Source: DAISJD01 sp036821645
GTDB lineage: Bacteria > Pseudomonadota > Alphaproteobacteria > ATCC43930 > CGMCC-115725
Reading direction: 5' to 3'
Assembly (NCBI GenBank): GCA_036821645.1
Contig: DAISJD010000009.1
Location: 1 to 49,525, forward strand
Length of the DNA: 49,525 nucleotides
The position numbers and the translations under genes were made by a program. Shown here piece after piece: positions 17,651-25,359 of the stretch (positions are counted from its first letter, which is position 1; every line of letters begins with the position of its first letter). The notes under the pieces are model-generated. The model saw only the letters and a list, made by a program, of their open reading frames with translations. It did not search any database and was not told where the DNA came from.

Positions 17651-17887
17651 ATGCCGAATGACGCCAACGCCCCGATGGACGCTATGTACGATAAGGCGTC
17701 GGAAATCGCGGAAAAGCATTTGAATGCAGCCCTGCAAGAAGGTGGCTCGCTGGAATATCTCGTCGCTGTCATGATGGTGGAAGCGGCTGTCAATGTTTCA
17801 GTCGAATTGACCAGTCCGGAAGATATTGTCCGTCTCTTGAAGGACCTGGTCGAACAGATCGAAGAAGATATCGAAGAAGAAGAATAA
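17651..17887 (+). CDS. Small acidic protein of unknown function
   Basis: A 78-residue protein, not recognised. The middle (about residues 12-62) looks helical: SEIAEKHLNAAL, then EYLVAVMMVEAAVNVSVEL, then EDIVRLLKDL. The end is a run of acidic residues (QIEEDIEEEE). There is no cysteine, signal peptide or clear membrane helix. AGG at 17639-17641 sits in front of ATG 17651, and a strong terminator follows, so it is very probably a real single-gene transcript. A partner-binding or regulatory role is only a guess. Confidence 0.7.
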   Translation: MPNDANAPMDAMYDKASEIAEKHLNAALQEGGSLEYLVAVMMVEAAVNVSVELTSPEDIVRLLKDLVEQIEEDIEEEE

Positions 17888-17914
17888 TTTTCTTCATTTT
17901 CAATTCTTTTAATG

Positions 17915-17945
17915 CGGCAGCCTGGTTCCCGGCTGCCGTTTTTTT
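17915..17945 (+). terminator. Rho-independent terminator after the small acidic protein
   Basis: A perfect 8-bp GC stem (17915-17922 with 17931-17938) with an 8-nt loop is followed by seven T residues (17939-17945). Confidence 0.88.
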
Positions 17946-18030
17946 GCGCTTTAAGGCTTTGAATGCGATGATGGCATGCGGGCAACGTGCTTGAGAATTT
18001 TGGGGGAAACGCTGCGCGATTGATCAGTAA

Positions 18031-18070
18031 ACGTTAAGTCAATCGTCCTATACGTTAATACGGATTGACT
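18031..18070. promoter_or_regulatory. Candidate operator upstream of phaZ
   Basis: Two features overlap about 80 bp before phaZ. ACGTTAA occurs twice (18031-18037 and 18052-18058), exactly 21 bp apart, that is two DNA turns. An 8-bp inverted repeat AGTCAATC/GATTGACT spans 18037-18044 and 18063-18070. Such spacing fits a dimeric regulator, but no regulator is identified. Confidence 0.35.
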
Positions 18071-18150
18071 GATGATCAAGATGCCCTATCGTTCGGCATC
18101 TCTTTGTTGAAAAAGCAGTATGCGACAACCGAGTTTTGGGGTGGTGTACC

Positions 18151-19368
18151 ATGATTTATCAGGCTTACCAGGCGCACAATGACCTTATGGGCCCCTTGCG
18201 GTTTCTGGCACAAACCGCAGGCAATATGATAAATCACCCATGGCCGTTTCTATCCGACAATATTTTCATCCGCCAGACGATGGCCGCCTGCGCCCTCTTG
18301 GGCCGTGCGGGCATGACCCATCAATCGCCAGCTTTCGGTATCGACCAGGTGACGGTGAACGGCGAGACGGTCGATATCCGCGAAGAAGTACCGTTTGCAA
18401 CGCCGTTCTGCGGCCTACGCCATTTTAAGAAATCACGCGATCTCGACCAACCCCGGGTCTTGGTCGTCGCCCCCATGTCGGGGCATTTTGCGACCTTGCT
18501 GCGTGGCACCGTGCGGACCTTATTGCCGGAACACGATGTCTACATCACCGATTGGCACAATGCCCGCAACGTTTCGTTGGTGCATGGTCGGTTCGATTTC
18601 GACGACTATATCAACCATATCATTCAATTCATTCAATTTTTAGGGCCGAACACCCATGTGTTGGCCGTGTGTCAACCCTCGGTCCCGGTCCTGGCGGCCG
18701 TGTCGATCATGGCGGAAGAGGGTGATCCCTGCCAACCGCCGACCATGACCCTGATGGGGGGGCCGATCGACACACGACGCAATCCGACCCAGGTCAATGT
18801 CTTGGCCACGACGAAAGATATCGATTGGTTCGAGCGTAATGTCATCGGCTTGGTCCCCATGCGCTATCCGGGGGCCTTTCGTCGGGTCTATCCCGGTTTT
18901 TTGCAATTGATGGGCTTCATGACCATGAATCTGGATCGCCATGTGACGGCCCATGTCGATCTGTTCAATAATTTGGTTAAGGGCGACGGCGAAAGCGTCG
19001 AGGCGACCCGCACATTTTACGATGAATATATGGCGGTAATGGATTTGCCCGCTGAATTCTATCTGCAAACCATCAGCCAAGTATTTCAGCAACATCAATT
19101 GCCCTTGGGGCAAATGGTATCGCGCGGCCGCCCGGTCAATCCGGCCGCGATCGAACGGACCGCCTTATTGACCGTGGAAGGGGAAAATGACGATATCTGC
19201 GCGGTCGGCCAAACCCTCGCCGCCCATGACCTGTGCCGCAATATCCCCGCCCACAAGCAACATAACCATGTGCAACCGAAAGTCGGCCATTACGGTGTCT
19301 TCAACGGCAAACGCTGGTCGAACGAGATTTACCCGATCGTTCGCTCGTTCATTGCCACGCACGGCTGA
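18151..19368 (+). CDS. phaZ: Intracellular poly(3-hydroxybutyrate) depolymerase
   Basis: A 405-residue protein of the PhaZa/PhaZ1 intracellular depolymerase family, which mobilises native PHB granules. It has the typical N-terminus MIYQAYQAHNDLMGPLR. The nucleophile elbow is VCQPSVPVLA, with cysteine 174 where lipases have serine, as known for Cupriavidus PhaZ1. Other family marks are DIDWFERNVIGLVP, then LTVEGENDDI and the late KVGHYGVFNGKRW with the catalytic histidine. There is no signal peptide. ATG 18151 has GGGGTGG upstream. No phaC or phasin gene is in the window. PHB storage by this organism is inferred from this gene. Confidence 0.93.
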   Translation: MIYQAYQAHNDLMGPLRFLAQTAGNMINHPWPFLSDNIFIRQTMAACALLGRAGMTHQSPAFGIDQVTVNGETVDIREEVPFATPFCGLRHFKKSRDLDQPRVLVVAPMSGHFATLLRGTVRTLLPEHDVYITDWHNARNVSLVHGRFDFDDYINHIIQFIQFLGPNTHVLAVCQPSVPVLAAVSIMAEEGDPCQPPTMTLMGGPIDTRRNPTQVNVLATTKDIDWFERNVIGLVPMRYPGAFRRVYPGFLQLMGFMTMNLDRHVTAHVDLFNNLVKGDGESVEATRTFYDEYMAVMDLPAEFYLQTISQVFQQHQLPLGQMVSRGRPVNPAAIERTALLTVEGENDDICAVGQTLAAHDLCRNIPAHKQHNHVQPKVGHYGVFNGKRWSNEIYPIVRSFIATHG

Positions 19369-19876
19369 GAATGAAATGATTATCCTGAGATTTGATATGG
19401 GGTGTTTGTCTTAAAATATTTATGCGCGGACAAAATGGTTTGCGCATGACAGAAAACTTTGCCTTTCGATTGGGGCGCATTTCTGGGTTATGCCCCCCCC
19501 TTGACATAAGACTCCGTGTTGGGGAGGGATCATGAGGCGGCGGGCATTGCCCGTGCGTCGGGGACACCGGGAGCTTGCCGTCCGTTTCGATTGCGGGGCG
19601 TTTTGCTAAGGCATTTCCCCGTTTCGGACTCTGGGATCTTTGCCCGATGCCCGGTCGGTCAACAGTTGATCCACCTCCGCCTGTTCAAGGTGGCAGTCCG
19701 GGTTCCGATCGAAGTCGCGGATCCCCCCGCAACCAATCCGCTGACCGTTCAAGGACAGCTCCTGCACAAAATGGCAGGTAGAACGTCATACCCCTTGGAG
19801 GGGGGCGCCAATTATTTTGGTGCTGGACATGAAACTGACGGATCTGCCTGGACAGGCGTTGGATATTGGCAAGTGT
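19369..19876. other. 508-bp stretch without a supported gene
   Basis: Between phaZ and the convergent SDR gene I see no recognisable protein. An open frame at 19516-19908 on the plus strand has no family signature and runs into the SDR gene on the opposite strand. The frame starting at ATG 19531, preceded by GGGGAGGG, stops after about 26 codons. A TTGACA at 19500-19505 has no convincing -10 partner. The stretch could be debris of a lost gene. Confidence 0.5.
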
Positions 19877-20635
19877 TTAGACTTGAGAGAATCCACCGTC
19901 GACCGTGAGCTCAATACCATTGACATATCGGGCATCTGACGAAGCCAAGAACAGTGCCGATGTCGCAATTTCGTCCGGTTGTGCCACGTAACCAAGTGGC
20001 ACGGCTACAGCGGCATAGTCGTTGAATGCCGCTATTTGCGCCTCGTCCCATTTCAGGCCATTTTCCATGATCGGTGTGCGCGTGAATCCGGGGCTGAGTA
20101 CGTTGACTCGGATCTTACGTACTTTCAGATCATTGGCCCATGTGCGGGCAAAGGAACGAACGGCAGCTTTAGAGGCGCTGTAAAGGCTGAAATCTTTCAA
20201 ACCCTTGTTGGTGACAGTCGAGGCGGTCAAGACCACTGAGCCACCATCTTTCAGCAGAGGCAAAAGCGTCTGAACAGTAAAAAACACGCCTTTGACATTG
20301 ATGTCGAATATCTTGGAGTATTCAGCTTCAGTCGTTTCATCAAGGCTGTTTTTCTCGGAGATGCCGGCGTTAGCAAACACGACATCGAGTTGATCCCCGC
20401 GCTTTTCAATTTCGTTCTTGAGCTTTTTCAGGTCTGATGTATTGGCCACATCTGAGACCACGCCAACCGCACCGTCGCCAAGTGAAGTAACGGCTTCGCC
20501 GAGAGTCTTCGCGGTTCTGCCAGTGATATAGACGCGCCTCGCCCCTTCGGCGAGCAGCGCCTTGGCAATAGCCAATCCAATGCCAGTTGATCCGCCTGTT
20601 ACAACTGCAATTTGATCTGTGAATCGATTTGACAT
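19877..20635 (-). CDS. SDR family oxidoreductase
   Basis: Classical short-chain dehydrogenase of 252 residues: TGGSTGIGLAIAKAL cofactor motif near residue 14, FANAG, LTASTVTNKG with the catalytic serine, YSASKAAVRSF with Tyr/Lys, and SPGFTRTP. It ends with ELTVDGGFSQV. A perfect AGGAGG stands before the start. By eye its codon use (many AGT, TCA, TTG and AAA codons) differs from neighbours, and it lies between two long gene-free stretches beside a tRNA-Ser gene, so acquisition by transfer is plausible. The substrate is unknown. Confidence 0.9.
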   Translation of the reverse strand: MSNRFTDQIAVVTGGSTGIGLAIAKALLAEGARRVYITGRTAKTLGEAVTSLGDGAVGVVSDVANTSDLKKLKNEIEKRGDQLDVVFANAGISEKNSLDETTEAEYSKIFDINVKGVFFTVQTLLPLLKDGGSVVLTASTVTNKGLKDFSLYSASKAAVRSFARTWANDLKVRKIRVNVLSPGFTRTPIMENGLKWDEAQIAAFNDYAAVAVPLGYVAQPDEIATSALFLASSDARYVNGIELTVDGGFSQV

Positions 20636-20655
20636 GCCGTTTCCTCCTAAAGTTA

Positions 20656-20693
20656 TAGTTCCATTGGTCGCCTACATATAAATAATGGAACTA
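20656..20693. promoter_or_regulatory. Palindromic operator in front of the SDR gene
   Basis: A perfect 10-bp inverted repeat, TAGTTCCATT (20656-20665) and AATGGAACTA (20684-20693), is separated by 18 bp of AT-rich sequence likely to hold promoter elements. The arrangement is typical of a repressor (HxlR, TetR or MarR type) controlling a divergent SDR gene. Confidence 0.6.
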
Positions 20694-21145
20694 CAACGGA
20701 GCTTATGCAACACGATACCACAAGCACGCGGTCACCCAGCCCCCACCAATTGATAATCTGTCACGAGCGAGGGGGCATGACGGTCTTAGCGATCCTATGC
20801 GTTTTAGCCGCGTTCAAAGTCTCGCAACCAAGGGGAGCGGGCCTGCGACACCTTGAATTTGACAGTGACCAAGCCCGCGGGGTTCCCATCATTTTCAGGT
20901 GTTACGGGAAGCAGGTGTTATTCAAATGCGTCCGGACGGAAGCCCGCGCATCAACTCTTTGCGAAAGGACGACAGAGATCGCTATGGCATCGCCCTTTGC
21001 CTACCCATCACCTGACCCATCGTGCACATCCGGCCTGGCCTGATTTCAAACGGACCGAACCGAAAAACGAGCAACGAAAAAAACCGCGCAGAACAGCTTT
21101 TTTTGGCTGCAATCGCACGGTTCTGATTGTCATTGAAGAAAGGAA
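20694..21145. other. Gene-poor stretch, possible remnant of a divergent regulator
   Basis: On the plus strand an ATG at 20705 has GGAG three bases upstream and opens a 112-codon frame (MQHDTTSTRS...). Its sequence shows no family signature and is rich in proline, serine and arginine, unlike a folded regulator. The position, facing the SDR across a palindrome, is where a repressor gene would be expected. I read it as a start region whose original gene was lost or replaced, with low certainty. The rest up to the tRNA-Ser gene shows nothing recognisable. Confidence 0.35.
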
Positions 21146-21237
21146 TGGCGGAGGGGATGGGATTCGAACCCACGATAGGTTTTGACGCCTATAACGGTTT
21201 AGCAAACCGCCGCCTTCAGCCACTCGGCCACCCCTCC
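21146..21237 (-). tRNA. tRNA-Ser (GCT)
   Basis: On the minus strand a 92-nt class II tRNA with encoded CCA. The acceptor GGAGGGG pairs with CCCCTCC, the anticodon loop is TTGCTAA (anticodon GCT), a long variable arm follows, and the T-loop is TTCGAAT. It reads AGC/AGU serine codons. Confidence 0.97.
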
Positions 21238-21431
21238 ACCGAGAGCGGTATTAACACGGCGTTTGTGTGATCCTTTTACCCGGCTTGGATCGTCTCTGTC
21301 AATGACCTGTTACAAAAATTAAGCACATTAATCGAAAAAAAAATTATAGGCGTTTGAAAGATAACGCGATTTTTGGTGTCGTCACCGTAACGCCCCTCAG
21401 TTTTCAATCGCGATTACCGTTTTATCTCAAT

Positions 21432-21478
21432 AAAAAATACCCCCACCCCCAAATGCTTGTGCATCGAGGGGGTGGGGT
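21432..21478 (-). terminator. Terminator of the S1/P1 nuclease gene
   Basis: On the minus strand a 10-bp GC stem (21441-21450 with 21468-21477) has a 17-nt loop, inside which TGC/GCA may also pair. It is followed by GTATTTTTT. It lies just past the nuclease stop codon. Confidence 0.75.
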
Positions 21479-21490
21479 GCCCGTGAGAAA

Positions 21491-22288
21491 TTACTTCAGG
21501 ACTGCGTTCAAGACGGCGGCAAGACGGATGCCGGCGCGTTGCAATTGCAGTTCGGCCGCGGCTTGGGCTGCCTTGGCATACGTGGCGCTAATGGTGATCG
21601 ACGTGCCGGCCGGGAGCTTGGCATAGCCAACGGTACGGGCAATGCCATGGGCTTCATTGGCCCAATCCGTCGAGGTGCCGGTGGCCCATGCCTTGATATT
21701 GGCTGCCGTGATGCTGGCATTCAGCTTGTTGGAAAGGGTGGTCGCATCGGCGCTATCGGCGGCAATGAAGTCCGTATCCCACAAACGGTGCAGATTGGCG
21801 TTGTTCGGATAGTTCGTGACCTTGACGTTATTGCCGCCGCGATCGTTATTGTCGGCGGAATGGAGCGGTTGATGTTCGTCGCCAATGAAATGGACGAGAA
21901 ATTCCAGGGCTTCAAGCTTGGCCGTGGTCGTGGTGGCGGTCTGGAGTTGGGTCCAGAACATATCGATCCGCGCGATGACGCAATCATTATTGACGCAATC
22001 GCGCGCGGCATTGTAGGCGGTGCTGGAAACCGGAATATCGACGAAATGCCAAGGGGCGGTTTCCGGGCGGGACGAGCGGACTTGATCGGCCCACGAGGCG
22101 ACGTCGGCAAGATGGGTCATCCCGATCGTGCCGAGCAATTGCGTAACCTTCGCTTTTGCAGTCGCGGTCAAATGGGCTTCGGCAATATTGGCGACCACGG
22201 CATGGCCTTCAACGCCCCAAGCAAAAGCCTGAGCAGGCAACAAAGCTGCGGCTGCAATGAAGGCAGCAGAAATAATCTTTTTCGACAT
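21491..22288 (-). CDS. Exported S1/P1-type zinc nuclease
   Basis: A 265-residue S1/P1 nuclease. A clear signal peptide (residues 1-22, ending QAFA) leaves Trp as the first mature residue, needed because its N-terminal amine binds zinc in this family. Further zinc ligands are in WGVEGH, DVASWADQ, HFVDIP, FLVHFIGDEHQPLH and NLHRLWD. Such enzymes cut single-stranded DNA and RNA in the periplasm or outside. It is complete and single, with its own terminator, and the AT-rich upstream region should hold the promoter. With the ExeM-like nuclease it suggests scavenging of external nucleic acids. Confidence 0.93.
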   Translation of the reverse strand: MSKKIISAAFIAAAALLPAQAFAWGVEGHAVVANIAEAHLTATAKAKVTQLLGTIGMTHLADVASWADQVRSSRPETAPWHFVDIPVSSTAYNAARDCVNNDCVIARIDMFWTQLQTATTTTAKLEALEFLVHFIGDEHQPLHSADNNDRGGNNVKVTNYPNNANLHRLWDTDFIAADSADATTLSNKLNASITAANIKAWATGTSTDWANEAHGIARTVGYAKLPAGTSITISATYAKAAQAAAELQLQRAGIRLAAVLNAVLK

Positions 22289-22632
22289 TTTTATCTCACT
22301 CTGAAGGATTTGTATGAAACAAACATCTTTTTTGATGTGTTTGATACTTAGAATTCAGGACTATGATTATAAAAATTAAAACATCAAGATTGATAGATTC
22401 AAAAATTTATGATGGTCTTTAAGATGAATATTATAAGTATTTTACATTAAATTTTTTTTGATAAAATGCTTTTCTTTTCAAAAAAATGCTTAATTTTTTT
22501 TAACATTTTATCGAAAATTGCGATCACGCCAAATATTACATTTTTATTTCATCGTAAATTTTGAGAATCGCAATAAAAAGATATAGTATTACATATAGAT
22601 ACGGCATACTCGAACGCGTGGGTAAAATAACG
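22289..22632. other. AT-rich intergenic stretch upstream of the S1/P1 nuclease
   Basis: About 340 bp of very AT-rich DNA with no gene seen. It separates the nuclease start from the hairpin at the end of the Pnkp remnant and presumably carries the nuclease promoter. A TATAAT on the minus strand near 22370 has no well-spaced -35 box. Confidence 0.5.
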
Positions 22633-22683
22633 CCCTGGATCAATCACCGCCGATCGAATAAGACGGCGGTGATTGATCCAGGG
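22633..22683 (-). terminator. Perfect 20-bp hairpin after the Pnkp remnant
   Basis: A perfect 20-bp inverted repeat (22633-22652 with 22664-22683) with an 11-nt loop starts 7 nt past the stop codon of the Pnkp frame. The following minus-strand sequence CGTTATTTTA is only weakly T-rich. It probably acts as a terminator or 3'-end stabiliser. Confidence 0.65.
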
Positions 22684-22689
22684 AAGGAT

Positions 22690-24465
22690 TTATAGTCTGG
22701 GATCGATCGGATCGCTTTCCAAGGCGAGGATGGCAAAGACGCATTCATGGACCTTGCGCAAAGGGGCCCCGGCGACGAACCGATCCAAGGCTTCCATGCC
22801 AAGGGCAAATTCAGCGAGGGCCTTTTGTCGTTTGGCCGCCACGGATCGGGTGCGCAAGCGATCCAAATGTTCCGGCATCGTATAATCGGGGCCATAGATG
22901 ATGCGCAGATATTCGCGCCCGCGACATTTGATGGCGGGTTGTACGATGGTCTTCTTGCCGCGCGTCACGAAAATCTCTGGCTTCACCACCATGCCTTCAC
23001 CGCCTGCCCCTGTGCGTTCCTCCCACCAGGCGATCGCCTCGGCGACGGCCGATGGGTCGGCAAGATCAACGACCCGATAGGGCGTTGCGATGAGCAGGGT
23101 CTGATCGCAGGCGGCAAGTTCCGCAAGGTGCGCCATGTGCCAGGTGTGGGGTTGGTCGCGATGCACGGCCTTTGCGCTGGCCAAGAGATGAAACGGGGCC
23201 AACCGCAGGTCGGATAAACCGCCGACTGGGTGGACATAGCGCCGCCATGCCGCATCATAGGCGCGGGCATCGGCATGCCGCGTCGATAGGCGAGCGGCGA
23301 GATCGCCCATCGCGATGCCACGGCTGATCGCCTGTTGGATCGTACCCATGGCAGCCTCCGTCCCGGCGATCCCAGCATCCCCGACCGGGCGATAGAGCCC
23401 ATCGATCAAAGACTGTGCCTTTGCCGACCAGGGCAGCAATTCCGCATCCAAGCAGAACCAATCGCTGTCGAGCCGGGACCAGAGGTCGATCCGATCGGCC
23501 GCCGCCGCGATGCGCGCAACCATCGCCGCTTCAAGGGTAGGGTCGGCGAAAAAAGCCCGTCCGGTCCGTGTATAGACCACGCCCGACTTGTCGTCTTCGA
23601 CCCCAAACCGCCGCCGCGCCGTCTCGGCATCCTTGGCAATCACCAGGATAGCCCGACTGCCCATATGTTTTTCTTCGATCACGACCCGTTCGAGGCCTGT
23701 ACGGGCATAATAGGCAAAAGCCTCGTCTGGATGTTCTAAGAGACCGGGTCTCGCTGTCGTTTCCGGCGGCGACATGGTCGGCGGTAGATAGATCAACCAC
23801 CGCGGATCGACGGCAAACCGGCTCATGATCTCAAGGGCGGCGGCGGCCTGATCCGGTTCGACGCGGATCGCCCCCATGAGGCGGGTCGCGATCGTGCGTT
23901 TACCCTCTATATCGTCGAGGTCGAGCATCGCATCGGCCGTTTGCTGCGCATGGGTATCGCCAACCCCGAGGCCCAAGGGCCGCACGGGTTCTTGATAGAC
24001 CTTCGCAGCCGGGACCGAAACAAGGGCGCGTTCAGGATAGCGCAGGGCCGTCAAATGCCCGCCGAACACGCAGCCCGTATCGATGCAAATCGTTTTATTC
24101 ACCCATTCGGCCACCGGCGTCGGCGTATGGCCATAGACGACAGTGGCCGCCCCCCGATATTGGGCCGCCCAATCGAGCCGGACCGGCAAGCCATAGGTAT
24201 CGATCTCGCCCGTCGTCTCGCCATAAAGGGCGAAGGCCCGGACGGCCCCCGATCCGCGTCCCTGCATCGCTTCGATCAACCCGGCATGGGCGACGACGAG
24301 GTTGCCGCCATCGAGCCATAAGTGACTGACCAACCGATCCAGAAACTGGCGGACCTGCAGGCGAAAGCCGCTCCGTTCCGGTTCGGCGATCGCGTCCAAC
24401 TGGGCCATGGTTTCGGCCAAACCATGGGTGAGAGAGACATCCTTGCCGCATAAAAATTCTCTTTT
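22690..24465 (-). pseudogene. pnkp: 5'-truncated polynucleotide kinase-phosphatase-ligase (Pnkp)
   Basis: This frame matches the C-terminal two thirds of bacterial Pnkp, the RNA-repair enzyme with 5' kinase, 2',3' phosphatase and ligase modules. Present are the second half of the phosphatase (VVAHAG, ALYGETTGE, YGHTP, CIDTGCVFGG) and the whole adenylyltransferase module with nucleotidyl-lysine motif EEKHMGS (Lys codon 23668-23670), ending DPIDPRL. Missing are the entire kinase and the phosphatase start with its GDxHG, GDxxDRG and GNHE metal motifs. Homology begins abruptly after the in-frame stop at 24466-24468, with KREFLCGKDVSLTHGL. Possible starts are TTG 24420 or ATG 24408, neither with a ribosome binding site. 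A terminator lies just upstream, so expression is doubtful. No hen1 methyltransferase gene is in the window. Confidence 0.78.
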
Positions 24466-24550
24466 TTAAGATGCGCATAGAATTGTTGATAAGAAAATAT
24501 TTTTTTCCGAGATAAAAATATAAAATTCTGAATATGGTTCTGATTAATTT

Positions 24551-24591
24551 TATAAAAACAGATGCGTCATTGCGATTAATGACGCATCTGT
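24551..24591 (-). terminator. Terminator of the mcp/binding-protein operon
   Basis: On the minus strand a perfect 14-bp stem (24558-24571 with 24578-24591) with a 6-nt loop is followed by TTTTTATA. It starts about 14 nt after the binding-protein stop codon. Confidence 0.9.
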
Positions 24592-24604
24592 ATGATTTCA
24601 TACT

Positions 24605-25327
24605 CTATTCGTTATATTTTCTTTCGATTTCTGCAATTTTTCCAGATTTTTTGAGTTCGTTTAAAGCGGCATTCATTTTATCGATGACGTCGTCTGGTGT
24701 GTTTTTATTGCAGGCAAGGGCCATTTCGACTTCATGAAAGACAAAGGTAGGCTTCAGGTTGGCATTGCCTTTTTTGATCATCGCATTGACCGTGGCGACA
24801 TTTTCAGCCCACAGATCAATTCTGCCGCTCACGAGCTTTTTTTCATTGAGATCGTTATTGGCGATTGAATCGATGGTGAAGCCGCCTTGTTTCAGAAAAA
24901 ACGCCTCTTTGGCATCCCCTTGATAGGTGCCGATCTTGTATTTTTTCGCTTCTTCCAAAGACGTGACCTTGAGATCGCGCTCCTTCGTCGTCAGCAAGGT
25001 CCATTGGTTGACGCCAAGGGGCGTTACCCATTTGAACAAGGGTTTGCGTTCGTCGGTCAAGGACGTGGAATAGACGCAGGTATTGGCCTGTTCCAAGGCT
25101 TCGCCATAGGCCCGTTGCCAGGGCAGCATGCGGATTTCGGCCTTAACGCCCGACTTTTCCAAAATGAGTTGGAGAACGTCGGTCGATGAACCGACGATTT
25201 TGCCGTCTTTGGTAAAATTGCGGGGGGCTGCTTCTTCGGTATTGATGACGAGGGATGCTTCTGCCTGTGCGGCACCGACGGAAAAAAATGCGACAGTCAG
25301 GATCGAGGCGGCAATGACGGGGTTCAT
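24605..25327 (-). CDS. Periplasmic amino-acid-type (SBP family 3) solute-binding protein
   Basis: A 240-residue exported protein. The signal peptide (residues 1-22, cleavage after AQA) precedes a family-3 extracellular solute-binding fold: INTEEAAPRNFTKDGKIVGSSTD, the MLPWQRAY motif, YKIGTYQGDAKEAFF, LVSGRIDLWAENVA, and a C-terminal ALNELKKSGKIAEIERKY. The PWQRA pattern is common in binding proteins for small polar ligands such as amino acids. No ABC permease or ATPase gene is near. Instead the upstream gene 32 nt away is a chemoreceptor, suggesting the protein delivers ligand to a sensor. Confidence 0.88.
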   Translation of the reverse strand: MNPVIAASILTVAFFSVGAAQAEASLVINTEEAAPRNFTKDGKIVGSSTDVLQLILEKSGVKAEIRMLPWQRAYGEALEQANTCVYSTSLTDERKPLFKWVTPLGVNQWTLLTTKERDLKVTSLEEAKKYKIGTYQGDAKEAFFLKQGGFTIDSIANNDLNEKKLVSGRIDLWAENVATVNAMIKKGNANLKPTFVFHEVEMALACNKNTPDDVIDKMNAALNELKKSGKIAEIERKYNE

Positions 25328-25359
25328 GTCTTACTCCGGGATTGAGTTTTGGGGATCGT

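Noticed and set aside
19516..19908. 130-codon open frame after phaZ
   Set aside because: Unrecognised, low-complexity-like residue use, and its end overlaps the well-supported SDR gene on the other strand.
20705..21043. 112-codon open frame facing the SDR gene, with GGAG before its ATG
   Set aside because: No family signature, a composition unlike a folded regulator, and no support beyond the start context; noted only as a possible remnant.
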